Origin: VRUE01 sp963780815
Lineage (GTDB): Bacteria > Actinomycetota > Thermoleophilia > Solirubrobacterales > 70-9
Length of the DNA: 64,000 bases
Direction of reading: 5' to 3'
NCBI GenBank assembly: GCA_963780815.1
Contig: CAWADG010000004.1
Location: forward strand, 124,001 to 188,000
In this document: positions 52,120-60,293 of the stretch, one piece after another
Position numbering within the stretch: position 1 is the first letter of the stretch
Layout of the letters: each line of letters starts with the position of its first letter
Notes under the pieces: generated by a model
What the model was told of the DNA's origin: nothing
Database searches by the model: none
What the model saw: the letters and a program-made list of their open reading frames with translations, nothing else
Made by a program: the position numbers and the translations under genes

Positions 52120-52747
52120 CAAGTTCTGCGGCATCACCAATCTCGACGACGCCGCCGAGGGGGTCAGGCTCGGCGCCTGGGCGATCGGGCTGATCCATTA
52201 CGAGCAGAGCCCTCGCCTCTGCGAGCCCGCCGAAGCGGCGGCGATAGCCGCCGCCTTCCGGCGCAAGTGCGAGGTGGTGGGCGTCTTCGTCAACCAGGAG
52301 CTCGACGAGGTCGCCGCCGCGGTCGAGGACGAGAGCCTGACGATGGTGCAGCTGAGTGGCGAAGAGGGCCCATCCTTCTGCGCCGAGATCGCGCGCCGGA
52401 CGGGGGTGAGGGTGATCAAGGCGATCCACGTCGCGAGCGCCGCCGACATCCACGCCGCCGAGGCGTTCCGCACCGACCTCCACCTCTTCGATCGCCGCGG
52501 CAAGGGGCTCTGGGGCGGTGGCGGCGAAAGCTTCGATTGGGGGCTGCTGGCCGAGCACCGCTCCGACGTGCCGGCGATCGTCGCGGGTGGCCTGCGGCCG
52601 GAGAACGTCGCCGAGGCGATCGCCGTCACGCACCCCTATGCGGTCGACGTCTCCAGCGGAGTCGAGATCGAGCCCGGGCGCAAGGACCACGCCGCGATGA
52701 CAGCGTTCTTCGAGGCAGCGCAAGCGGCTAGCGTTCCGGCCCGATGA
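52112..52747 (+). CDS. trpF: Phosphoribosylanthranilate isomerase
   Basis: A 211-residue TIM barrel: VKFCGITNLDDAAEGVRLGA at the start with the catalytic Cys, VGVFVNQELDEV, VQLSGEEGPSF (family VQLHGDE), and SSGVEIEPGRKDH at the phosphate site. The catalytic Asp region reads TDLHLFDRRGKGLWGGGG, longer and glycine-richer than usual. ATG-free start at GTG 52112; the stop overlaps trpB. Confidence 0.92.
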   Translation: MRVKFCGITNLDDAAEGVRLGAWAIGLIHYEQSPRLCEPAEAAAIAAAFRRKCEVVGVFVNQELDEVAAAVEDESLTMVQLSGEEGPSFCAEIARRTGVRVIKAIHVASAADIHAAEAFRTDLHLFDRRGKGLWGGGGESFDWGLLAEHRSDVPAIVAGGLRPENVAEAIAVTHPYAVDVSSGVEIEPGRKDHAAMTAFFEAAQAASVPAR

Positions 52748-53919
52748 GCGCGGTCGAGGAGAGATTCGGCGCCTATGGAGGGCGCTACGTCCCCGAGACC
52801 CTGATCGCCGCCCTCGACGAGCTGAGCGAGGCGTGGGGGCAGGCGCGAGAGGACGAGGCGTTCCAGGCTCGTCTCGGCGCCCTGCATCGAGACTTCATCG
52901 GTCGCCCGACTCCGCTCTACCGGGCCGATCGGCTCTCCGAGCGGGTCGGCCGCAGGGTCTACCTCAAGCGCGAGGACCTTGCCCACACCGGCGCCCACAA
53001 GATCAACAACGCGGTCGGCCAGGTCCTGCTCGCCAAGCGGATGGGGAAGGCGCGGATCATCGCCGAGACCGGGGCCGGCCAGCACGGGGTCGCGACCGCG
53101 ACCGCCTGCGCCCTGCTCGGCCTCGAGTGCGTGGTCTACATGGGCACCGAGGACATCCGCCGCCAGGCGCCGAACGTCGAGCGGATGCGGCTGCTCGGGG
53201 CCGAGGTCGCCCCGGTCGAGGCCGGCGCCCGGACCCTGAAGGAGGCGGTCAGCGCCGCGATCCGCGACTGGGTCGCGAACGTCGAGACGACCCACTATGT
53301 GATCGGCTCGGCCGTCGGCCCGGCCCCGTTCCCAGCGCTCGTCCGCGACCTCCAGCGGGTGATCGGCGACGAGGCGCGGGAGCAGGCCCTCGAGGCCGAG
53401 GGCGACCTCCCGGCGCGGGTCATCGCCTGCGTCGGCGGCGGCTCCAACTCGATCGGGATCTTCACGCCGTTCATCGACGACCCCGAGGTCGCGCTGATCG
53501 GCGTCGAGGCGGCGGGGGAGGGGCTCGACAGCGGCCGCCACGGCGCCTCGCTCGGCGCCGGGCGGACCGGGGTGCTGCACGGCTCGCTGTCCTCGATCAT
53601 CGCCGACGAGGAGGGCCAGATCCTCGAGGCCCACTCGGCATCTGCCGGCCTCGACTACCCGGGCGTCGGCCCCGAGCACGCCCATCTGCGCGACACCGGC
53701 CGCGCCACCTACGACTCGGTCACCGACGCCGCCGCGCTCGCCGCATTCGCCGAGCTGGCCCGGCTCGAGGGGATCATCCCGGCGCTCGAGTCCGCCCACG
53801 CGATCGCCTGGCTCGCCGAGAACGGTGGAGGCGACGGTTACGACGTCCTCTGCCTCTCCGGCCGCGGCGACAAGGACCTCGCTGAGGTCGTGGAGCTGAC
53901 GGGAGGGTCCGGGGGATGA
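52744..53919 (+). CDS. trpB: Tryptophan synthase beta chain
   Basis: A 391-residue PLP enzyme. PLP lysine is in REDLAHTGAHKINNAVGQVL, with ETGAGQHGVATATACALLG, the phosphate-binding VGGGSNSIGIF and C-terminal LCLSGRGDKDLAEV. The tail (ELTGGSGG) lies in the left arm of palindromic element B2. The stop overlaps the trpA start (ATGA). Confidence 0.96.
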   Translation: MSAVEERFGAYGGRYVPETLIAALDELSEAWGQAREDEAFQARLGALHRDFIGRPTPLYRADRLSERVGRRVYLKREDLAHTGAHKINNAVGQVLLAKRMGKARIIAETGAGQHGVATATACALLGLECVVYMGTEDIRRQAPNVERMRLLGAEVAPVEAGARTLKEAVSAAIRDWVANVETTHYVIGSAVGPAPFPALVRDLQRVIGDEAREQALEAEGDLPARVIACVGGGSNSIGIFTPFIDDPEVALIGVEAAGEGLDSGRHGASLGAGRTGVLHGSLSSIIADEEGQILEAHSASAGLDYPGVGPEHAHLRDTGRATYDSVTDAAALAAFAELARLEGIIPALESAHAIAWLAENGGGDGYDVLCLSGRGDKDLAEVVELTGGSGG

Positions 53920-53973
53920 CCCTTGGGAGCAACAGCGGGGAGGCTCCCGCGGGCCATCCCCCGGACCCCCTCC
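53902..53973. repeat. Palindromic element B2 (family B) across the trpB/trpA junction
   Basis: Left arm 53902-53930 and right arm 53943-53973 pair over nearly 30 bp (GGGTCCGGGGGATG with CATCCCCCGGACCC, both within limits). The centre 53926-53947 is identical over 22 bp to the reverse complement of 40185-40206 in prmA. The trpA start codon 53916 is inside the left arm, and the arms bear no resemblance to those of B1. Confidence 0.88.
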
Positions 53974-54785
53974 TCGCGACCGCGCCCGGCGAGGGGCGAA
54001 TCCGGCAAACCTTCGCAGCGGCCAAGAGTCAAAGTCGCGCCGCCCTGATGCCCTACATGATGGCCGGCTTCCCCGATCACGAGTCCTCGCTGGCGGTCGC
54101 CGCCTCCTACGTCGAGAACGGGGCCGACCTGATTGAGCTCGGGATCCCGTTCTCGGACCCGCTCGCAGACGGGCCGACGATCCACGCCGCGGCGACCGCC
54201 GCGCTCGACGCCGGGGCGACGATGGAGAGCGCGCTGGAGATCTGCGGTTCTGTGGCCGGCCGGGTGCCGGTGGTGCTGATGGTCTACGCGAACATGGTCA
54301 TCGCGAAGGGCGGCGCCGAGGAGTTCGCGCGCCGGGCCGCGGCCGCTGGCGCCGCGGGGGCGATCGTCCCCGACCTACCGCTCGGCGAGGCCGATGAAGC
54401 CCGCGAGGCACTCGCGAGCGCCGGGCTGGACCTGGTGCCGCTGCTCGCCCCGACGACCTCGCCCGAGAGAAGGGCGAGTATCTGCGCCGCCGCGAGGGGC
54501 TTCGTCTATCTCGTCTCGACGGTCGGCACGACCGGCGAGCGCGACGAGCTCCCGGGCGGGCTGGCGGAGCTGATCGCCGCGACCAAGGCCGATGCCGAGG
54601 TCCCGGTCGCGGTCGGCTTCGGCATCGGGACGCCGGCCCAGGCCGCGTTGGTCGGGGCGCAGGCGGACGGGGTGATAATCGGCAGCCGCCTGGTCAGGGC
54701 CGCGGCCGAGGCCGGCTCGGCCGATGCCGCCGCCGATTCGGTCGGGGCCTTCCTGCGCGAGACGCGCGTCGCATTGGGCGGGTAA
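53916..54785 (+). CDS. trpA: Tryptophan synthase alpha chain with element-derived N-terminus
   Basis: A 289-residue TIM barrel. Catalytic Glu is in GADLIELGIPFSDPLADGP and the Asp in AIVPDLPLGEADEA; YLVSTVGTTGER and VGFGIGTPAQAA follow. The first about 22 residues (LGSNSGEAPAGHPPDPLLA) are encoded by element B2 and exceed the usual N-terminus, which starts near IRQTFAAAKSQSRAALMPYM. No later ATG or GTG lies before the core, so the extension is presumably translated. Confidence 0.94.
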   Translation: MTLGSNSGEAPAGHPPDPLLATAPGEGRIRQTFAAAKSQSRAALMPYMMAGFPDHESSLAVAASYVENGADLIELGIPFSDPLADGPTIHAAATAALDAGATMESALEICGSVAGRVPVVLMVYANMVIAKGGAEEFARRAAAAGAAGAIVPDLPLGEADEAREALASAGLDLVPLLAPTTSPERRASICAAARGFVYLVSTVGTTGERDELPGGLAELIAATKADAEVPVAVGFGIGTPAQAALVGAQADGVIIGSRLVRAAAEAGSADAAADSVGAFLRETRVALGG

Positions 54786-54799
54786 GCTGCACGCCGCAA

Positions 54800-54949
54800 A
54801 TGGGAATGGTCGTCACCATCTTTCTGGCCCTGGCCGCCGCGACGTTTTCCTACTCGATCGGCCAGGGCGGCCCGGTCGCCGGCCTGATCTTCTTCACGAT
54901 CCTGCTGATCGGCGCCGTGATCAGGATCGCCGGGCCCAAGCCCGAGTAG
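54800..54949 (+). CDS. Small two-helix membrane protein (49 aa)
   Basis: ATG 54800 to TAG 54949 encodes 49 residues with two membrane segments (VVTIFLALAAATFSYSI and VAGLIFFTILLIGAVIRIAG). It lies between trpA and pfkA, uses GC-rich codons, and is too short for most callers. I do not recognise the family. The end (GPKPE) is polar. Confidence 0.65.
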   Translation: MGMVVTIFLALAAATFSYSIGQGGPVAGLIFFTILLIGAVIRIAGPKPE

Positions 54950-54957
54950 CGCGCCGC

Positions 54958-54963
54958 TAACCT
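54958..54963 (+). promoter_or_regulatory. -10 box TAACCT of pfkA (leaderless type)
   Basis: TAACCT ends 7 nt before ATG 54971. No Shine-Dalgarno sequence lies between them. Confidence 0.4.
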
Positions 54964-54970
54964 CCGCACC

Positions 54971-55999
54971 ATGCGGATCGGCGTTCTCACCGGTGGCGGG
55001 GACTGCCCCGGCCTCAACGCCGTGATCCGCGCGATCGTCCGCAAGGGGGTCGAATTCCAGGGCCACGAGTTCGTCGGCTACCGCGACGGCTGGCACGGGC
55101 CCCTCGACGCCGACAGCAATCCCCTCGGTGTGCCGGAGGTGCGCGGGATCCTGCCGCGCGGGGGCACGATCCTCGGCTCCTCACGGACCAATCCGTTCAA
55201 GCAGGAGGGCGACGCCGAGCGGCTGGTCGAGAACCTCGAGCGCGATGGGGTCGAGGGGCTGATCGCGATCGGCGGCGAGGACACCCTCGGCGCCGCCTCG
55301 CGCCTTCATTCCGAGCACGGGGTGCCGATCGTCGGGGTGCCGAAGACGATCGACAACGACCTCGGCGCGACCGACTACACCTTCGGCTTCGACACCGCGG
55401 TCAACATCGCGATGGAGGCGATCGACCGCCTCCACACGACCGCCGACAGCCACCACCGCGTCCTGATCGTCGAGGTGATGGGCCGCCACGCGGGCTGGAT
55501 TGCCTTCCACGCCGGGCTCGCCGGCGGCGCCAACGTGATCCTGATTCCCGAGCTGCCATTCGACCTCGACAGGGTCTGCGAGCTGGTCGGGCGGCGGCTC
55601 GAGGCCCGCTTCGCGCCGATCGTCGTCGTTTCCGAGGGCGCCACTCCGGTCGGCGGGATCCCGGAGGTGCAGGAGGAGAAGCTCGACGCTTTCGGACACG
55701 TCCGCCTCGGCGGCATCGCCCACTGGCTCGAGGGGGAGATCGAGGATCGCACCGGCAAGGAGACGCGGGCGACGGTGCTCGGTCACGTCCAGCGCGGCGG
55801 CACCCCGACAGCGTTCGACCGCGTTCTCGCCACCCGTTTCGGCCTCCACGCGATCGACGCCGCCAACGGCGGGCGGTGGGGGATGATGACCGCGCTGCGG
55901 GGTACCGAGATCGAGCTGGTCGCGTTGAGTGAGGCGACGGCCGAGTTGAAGACGGTCCCGAAGGCGTTCTACGAAGAGGCCGAGGTCTTTTTTGGCTAG
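54971..55999 (+). CDS. pfkA: 6-phosphofructokinase
   Basis: A 342-residue phosphofructokinase of the actinobacterial long group. LTGGGDCPGLNAVIRAIV opens it; IGGEDTLGAASRL is the phosphoryl-donor loop, GVPKTIDNDLGATDYTFGF holds the catalytic Asp and a Lys found in PPi-using and mixed-type enzymes, and VMGRHAGWIAFHAGLAGGAN binds fructose 6-phosphate. Donor (ATP or PPi) cannot be settled from motif alone. Confidence 0.94.
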   Translation: MRIGVLTGGGDCPGLNAVIRAIVRKGVEFQGHEFVGYRDGWHGPLDADSNPLGVPEVRGILPRGGTILGSSRTNPFKQEGDAERLVENLERDGVEGLIAIGGEDTLGAASRLHSEHGVPIVGVPKTIDNDLGATDYTFGFDTAVNIAMEAIDRLHTTADSHHRVLIVEVMGRHAGWIAFHAGLAGGANVILIPELPFDLDRVCELVGRRLEARFAPIVVVSEGATPVGGIPEVQEEKLDAFGHVRLGGIAHWLEGEIEDRTGKETRATVLGHVQRGGTPTAFDRVLATRFGLHAIDAANGGRWGMMTALRGTEIELVALSEATAELKTVPKAFYEEAEVFFG

Positions 56000-56012
56000 G
56001 CCCCGGTGGGTT

Positions 56013-56100
56013 CGGGCGCTTTCCCGTCTGAACCCGCGTCGGTCGTCCTCCAAGGGCTCATCGCCGGGGCGGCTCACAAGTTCCGCCGGGAAAGCGCCCG
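56013..56100. repeat. 14-bp perfect inverted repeat after pfkA
   Basis: CGGGCGCTTTCCCG (56013-56026) and its exact reverse complement (56087-56100) flank 60 nt with no ORF. It starts 14 nt after the pfkA stop and ends 39 nt before the lipoprotein start. The layout is like elements A and B, or it may simply be a large terminator stem. Confidence 0.55.
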
Positions 56101-56138
56101 CACCCCCGACGTTCTCGCCTCTCAAGGCGCGGATCGCG

Positions 56139-56591
56139 ATGGTGTCTCCACTCGTGATCGTGGCGCTGATTGCGGCCGGTTGTGGGGGCGGGGGAGGGGT
56201 CGAGGAAGGGGCGACCGTCAGCATCTACGTCGCGGCGCCTCTCTGCGCGGGAGCGAAGCGGGAGATGTCACGGCATGGCGAGCCGGTCGGCTCGGTGCGG
56301 GTGCGGGTCGTGTGCCTGCCGGGCGCCCGCGGCGGGGGCGGCATCGACATCGCCGTGATCGGCGCAAACGCCCGCCGCGCCACCGAGGACTCGTCCGCGG
56401 TCGGGTACATCGGCGAGACGAGCCCCGAGGCAACCAAGTTTTCGAGCACCATCGTCGAATCGGCCGGCATCGCCCAGGTCCCGGGGACGTCGGGGGACGC
56501 CGCGATGGCTCGTCTGCTGGGCGCGATCGAGGCGGCGGGCGACGCCGGGAACCTGCGCGAAGTTGTGGACGAACGGATCTCGGGCGGCTAG
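56139..56591 (+). CDS. Small lipoprotein with partial periplasmic-binding-protein-like domain
   Basis: A 150-residue lipoprotein: signal SPLVIVALIAAGC with a weak lipobox, a glycine linker, then VSIYVAAPLCAGAKREM and GYIGETSPEATKFSSTIVES, which resemble the first lobe of branched-chain amino-acid binding proteins (Peripla_BP_6) without the second lobe. The in-frame extension to 55992 has no signal peptide and crosses the preceding inverted repeat, so ATG 56139 is favoured. Its stop overlaps the convergent epimerase gene by 4 nt. Confidence 0.6.
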   Translation: MVSPLVIVALIAAGCGGGGGVEEGATVSIYVAAPLCAGAKREMSRHGEPVGSVRVRVVCLPGARGGGGIDIAVIGANARRATEDSSAVGYIGETSPEATKFSSTIVESAGIAQVPGTSGDAAMARLLGAIEAAGDAGNLREVVDERISGG

Positions 56592-57493
56592 AGCAGGTCC
56601 GCCAGCGCGGCGTCGATCTCGGTGAAGCGGAACTCGTAGCCGAGGTCGAGGGCGCGGCGTGGGAAGACGCGCTGGCCGCCGCGCAGAACCTGCCCGAACT
56701 CGCGGCCGAATCTGAGGTCGAGGACGAGGCCCGGGACCGGGACCACCGCCGGCCGGCCGAGGGCGCGGCCGAGCGCGTGGGAAAGCTCCCCATTCGTGAC
56801 CGGTTTCGGGGCCGTCGAGTTGATCACCCCGTCGACCACCTCGTTGTCTATCGCCCAGAGCAGGATCCCGACCTCGTCGGCGATGTGGATCCAGGACACG
56901 TACTGACGCCCGCCCGCGAGCGGCCCGCCGACCCCGAGCTTGAATGGGGGGAGGAGGGCCGCGAGGAAGCCGTCGTCGGCGTCGAGCACGTGCCCGGTGC
57001 GGACGATGACGAGCCGGACGCCGGTCGGGTCGATCTCGTGCGCGGTCCGTTCCCACTCCTGGACGACCTCGGAGTCGTAGCCCTGACCGGGCTCGGAGGA
57101 CTCGTCGACGATCGCGTCGCCCCGGTCGCCGTAGAACCCGATCGCCGCCTGGTTGACGAGCACTGCCGGCTTGCGCTCGAGGCCCGCGATCGTCCCGATC
57201 AGATTGTGGGTGCCGGTTCGCCGGCTCTCCATGATCCGCTCTTTCGACTCCTCGGTCCAGCGCTGGTCGATCCGCTCTCCGAGCAGGTTGACGACCGCGT
57301 CGACCGCGTCGAAGGCGTCGGCCGGCGGGCGTTCGAGCATCGGCTCCCAGCGGTGCCAGACGACCGTCGGGTTGGTGCTCCGCGCCCGCTGGGGGTCGCG
57401 GGTGAGGCCGACGACGGTGTCGCCCCGGGTCAGCAGCGCGTCGCAGAGCGCCGAGCCGATGAAGCCGCTCGCTCCGGTGACGAGGACCCTCAC
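56588..57493 (-). CDS. TIGR01777-type NAD(P)-dependent epimerase
   Basis: A 301-residue extended SDR protein: VLVTGASGFIGSALCDALL at the nucleotide-binding end, VVNLLGERIDQRWTEESKE, the YGD-type active region AAIGFYGDRGDAIVDESS, WIHIADEVGILLWAI, and a C-terminal FPRRALDLGYEF (DUF1731-like). This matches the YfcH/SulA-type epimerase family; substrate unknown. Its start overlaps the stop of the malic enzyme gene by 4 nt. Confidence 0.88.
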   Translation of the reverse strand: MRVLVTGASGFIGSALCDALLTRGDTVVGLTRDPQRARSTNPTVVWHRWEPMLERPPADAFDAVDAVVNLLGERIDQRWTEESKERIMESRRTGTHNLIGTIAGLERKPAVLVNQAAIGFYGDRGDAIVDESSEPGQGYDSEVVQEWERTAHEIDPTGVRLVIVRTGHVLDADDGFLAALLPPFKLGVGGPLAGGRQYVSWIHIADEVGILLWAIDNEVVDGVINSTAPKPVTNGELSHALGRALGRPAVVPVPGLVLDLRFGREFGQVLRGGQRVFPRRALDLGYEFRFTEIDAALADLL

Positions 57494-58953
57494 GAGGGTT
57501 TCACGTCGACCGTCGAAAAGGTGCCGGTCTCCTCGCTGAAGCGGGCGATGCCCGCGCGCTTGGCCTCCTCGACGACGGCCTTCGCCACCTGTGGGGCCAC
57601 TTCGCGGTTGAAGACGCTGGGGATGATGTAGTCCTCGGCGAGGTCCTCCTCGGTGACGGCCATCGCGATCCCTTTCGCGGCCGCGAGCTTCATCTCCTCG
57701 GTGATCCCAGGGGCGCCGGCGTCGAGGGCGCCGCGGAAGATCCCCGGGAAGGCGAGGACGTTGTTGATCTGATTTGGATAGTCGGAGCGCCCCGTGGCCA
57801 TGATCCGAACATACGGGGCGGCGTCCTCCGGCATCACCTCGGGGTTCGGGTTTGCCATCGCGAAGACGATCGCGTCGTCATTCATCTTCTCCAGCGACTC
57901 CGGCTTGATGATCCCGGGCCCGGAGAGGCCGACGAACAGGTCCATGCCCTCGATCACGTCGTCGGGTTGGCCGCTGATCTGCTCGGGGTTCGAGTTCTCC
58001 GAGTACCAGCGCTTGATCTCGGTCATCTCGCCCGACTGGTAGTCCTCGCGCGCGGTCGAGAGCGCGCCCTGGCGGTCGCAGCCGACGATGTGGGTCACCC
58101 CCGAGGCCAGCATCATCTTCGTCACCGCCACTCCCGCAGCGCCGAGTCCGACCACCAGCACCCGCAGCTCCTCGATCGGCTTGCCGGTGATCTTCAGCGC
58201 GTTGAAGAGCGCCGCCATCGTCACCACCGCGGTGCCGTGCTGATCGTCATGAAAGACGGGAATATCTATCGACTCCTTCAGTCGGTCCTCGATCTCGAAA
58301 CAGCGCGGCGCCGAGATGTCCTCGAGGTTGATGCCGCCGAATGTCGGCGCGATCAGTTCGACCGCCTTGATGATCTCGCCGGCGTCCTGGGTGTCGAGGC
58401 AGATCGGGAAGGCGTCGACACCGGCGAACTCCTTGAACAGCATCGCCTTGCCCTCCATCACCGGCATTGCGGCCTCGGGCCCGATGTTGCCGAGGCCGAG
58501 GACCGCGCTGCCGTCGGAGACGACGGCGACGGTGTTCTTCTTGATCGTGTACTCAAATGCCTTCGAGCGGTCGGCGGCGATGTCCTCGCAGACCCGTGCG
58601 ACGCCCGGTGTGTAGGCCATCGAGAGGTCGTCGCGTGTCTTCAGCGGGTACTTGTTCTCGACCGAGATCTTGCCGCCGCGGTGCATCTGCATCGTGCGGT
58701 CGACGTAGTCGAGGACCTTGGCGCCGCGGGTCGACCCGATCCCCCGCAGGATCCGCTCCCAATGCTCGCGATCGCGGGCGTCGATCGTGAACTCGCGCAC
58801 CCTTTTGCCCTCGCCGCCGGCGCCCGGAACCAGGTCAACTCCCTGGAGCTGACCACCCGCCTCGGCGATCGCCGCCGTCAATTTCCCGAGCGGCTCCTGC
58901 CGCGCGTCGAGCTCGACCCGGATCGTGACGCTGTATTGGGCGCTTACTGCCAT
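57490..58953 (-). CDS. NAD-type malic enzyme with N-terminal ACT domain
   Basis: A 487-residue enzyme converting malate to pyruvate and CO2. An ACT-like regulatory domain (about 1-80; VTIRVELDARQEPLGKLTAA) precedes the catalytic part with AYTPGVARVCEDIAADRS, LGLGNIGPEAAMPVMEGKA, INLEDISAPRCFEIE, FHDDQHGTAVV and the Rossmann motif VLVVGLGAAGVAVTKMML. ACT domains often sense amino acids. It precedes the epimerase in one operon. Confidence 0.94.
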   Translation of the reverse strand: MAVSAQYSVTIRVELDARQEPLGKLTAAIAEAGGQLQGVDLVPGAGGEGKRVREFTIDARDREHWERILRGIGSTRGAKVLDYVDRTMQMHRGGKISVENKYPLKTRDDLSMAYTPGVARVCEDIAADRSKAFEYTIKKNTVAVVSDGSAVLGLGNIGPEAAMPVMEGKAMLFKEFAGVDAFPICLDTQDAGEIIKAVELIAPTFGGINLEDISAPRCFEIEDRLKESIDIPVFHDDQHGTAVVTMAALFNALKITGKPIEELRVLVVGLGAAGVAVTKMMLASGVTHIVGCDRQGALSTAREDYQSGEMTEIKRWYSENSNPEQISGQPDDVIEGMDLFVGLSGPGIIKPESLEKMNDDAIVFAMANPNPEVMPEDAAPYVRIMATGRSDYPNQINNVLAFPGIFRGALDAGAPGITEEMKLAAAKGIAMAVTEEDLAEDYIIPSVFNREVAPQVAKAVVEEAKRAGIARFSEETGTFSTVDVKPS

Positions 58954-59005
58954 CGTCGGCTATCGAATCAGATTCGCTCCGTGTGGCTCTGCGACCCTTC
59001 CCGAG

Positions 59006-59335
59006 ATGGCATTCGACGAAGCGCTTGCCGATCGGGTCCGTGACCTCCTTGGGCCGCGACAGGAGGTCACCGAGCGGAGGATGTTCGGCGGGATCGCGTT
59101 CATGGTCGCCGGCAACATGGCCGTAGGGGTGATCAACGACGACCTGATGGTGCGGCTCGACCCGGCCGACGCCGAGCGCGCCCTCGGTGAGTCCCACACG
59201 CGGCCGATGGACTTCACCGGGAAACCGAGCAAGGGAATGGTCTACATCGACCCGAGCGGCACGGCGACCGACGGGGACCTCGGCCCCTGGGTCGACGCCG
59301 GCGCCGACTTCGCCACCTCGCTGCCGCCGAAGTAG
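59006..59335 (+). CDS. TfoX N-terminal domain protein
   Basis: A 109-residue single-domain protein: LGPRQEVTERRMFGGIAFMV and NMAVGVINDDLMVRLDP match the TfoX N-terminal domain. TfoX/Sxy regulates competence in Gammaproteobacteria; stand-alone N-domain proteins in actinobacteria have no known function. ATG 59006 follows the malic enzyme start on the other strand by 52 nt. Confidence 0.85.
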   Translation: MAFDEALADRVRDLLGPRQEVTERRMFGGIAFMVAGNMAVGVINDDLMVRLDPADAERALGESHTRPMDFTGKPSKGMVYIDPSGTATDGDLGPWVDAGADFATSLPPK

Positions 59336-59350
59336 GAGAATGCTCCGGAG

Positions 59351-60253
59351 ATGAGGGGGACCCGGGGGTGGGGGACATCGATCGTCGTGCTCGCGGTACT
59401 GGTTGCGGTGCTTGGTGCCGCCGGGCCGGCCTCGGCGGGAACGCTGCCTGTGCCTCCTGGGTTTCAGCTCAAGGCCAGCAACGGTTACTTGCTCAGCGTC
59501 CTCGGGTTCCGAAATCCAGATACCGGGCAGAGTGCGCTTCTCGTTTCCCTCGGAAGCCGCCGATCGTCGGTGATCTATTCGACCCGCGCCGCCCAGGTCA
59601 CCGAAACCTCGATCGAGGCCGACCTCGGCGTCCTCGGGAGGATCGACGTCGAGTTCGTTCCCTCGGGTGAAGCGAGGCCGGAACGCTCAGATTGCGGCGG
59701 GAAGCCGATCCTCTTCGACTCGGGGCACTACGCCGGGCAGATCGAGTTCGAAGGGGAGGAGGGGTTCAGCAAGGCCCATGCGACCTCGGCTGTCGGCTAC
59801 GGGAAGCTCCTGCTCAACCTTGTGTGTTCGGAATCCCGCCCGACGGAAGGCATCGGGGGTCATTCTCCCGGCGCCCGGCTGACAGCCCATGGCAAGGGTC
59901 GGGCCGGGGTGGAATTCAGCGCCTTCAAGAACAGCCCCACTCGCCCTGTGAGGTTCACCGCGTCGATCGAGGAAAGGCGCGGCCGGATGGAGATCTCTCG
60001 CGGAGTCGGCGTGATGGCGTCGCCAGGCGCATTCGCATTCGACGTTCCAGCCGGCGTGGCGTCCGTCGAACCACCCGCCCCATTTTCGGGCCGAGCGGAG
60101 TACAGCCGCCACGCAGGTGGCCGATCGACCTGGGCCGGCGACCTCTCCGTCGATTTCCCCGGTCGTCCCGACGTCCCACTTACCGGCACCGGCACGCGGG
60201 TTTCTCTGGAACGAGCCGTGCTGAACCCTTCACATCCGTTCCGCGCCTTCTGA
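59351..60253 (+). CDS. Secreted protein of unknown function
   Basis: A 300-residue protein with a signal peptide (TSIVVLAVLVAVLGAAGPASA, written in part) and a mature region rich in beta-strand sequence, two cysteines (DCGG near 114 and LVCSE near 157) that may pair, and no known catalytic motif. Segments such as FDSGHYAGQIEFEGEEGFSK suggest a jelly-roll or similar fold. I do not recognise the family. It lies 15 nt after the TfoX-like gene and before polA. Confidence 0.75.
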   Translation: MRGTRGWGTSIVVLAVLVAVLGAAGPASAGTLPVPPGFQLKASNGYLLSVLGFRNPDTGQSALLVSLGSRRSSVIYSTRAAQVTETSIEADLGVLGRIDVEFVPSGEARPERSDCGGKPILFDSGHYAGQIEFEGEEGFSKAHATSAVGYGKLLLNLVCSESRPTEGIGGHSPGARLTAHGKGRAGVEFSAFKNSPTRPVRFTASIEERRGRMEISRGVGVMASPGAFAFDVPAGVASVEPPAPFSGRAEYSRHAGGRSTWAGDLSVDFPGRPDVPLTGTGTRVSLERAVLNPSHPFRAF

Positions 60254-60279
60254 ACGAAGGGGCGCTCGGCCCCGCCTCA

Positions 60280-60285
60280 TAGAGT
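60280..60285 (+). promoter_or_regulatory. -10 box TAGAGT of polA (leaderless type)
   Basis: TAGAGT ends 8 nt before ATG 60294. Confidence 0.4.
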
Positions 60286-60293
60286 TGACGGCG

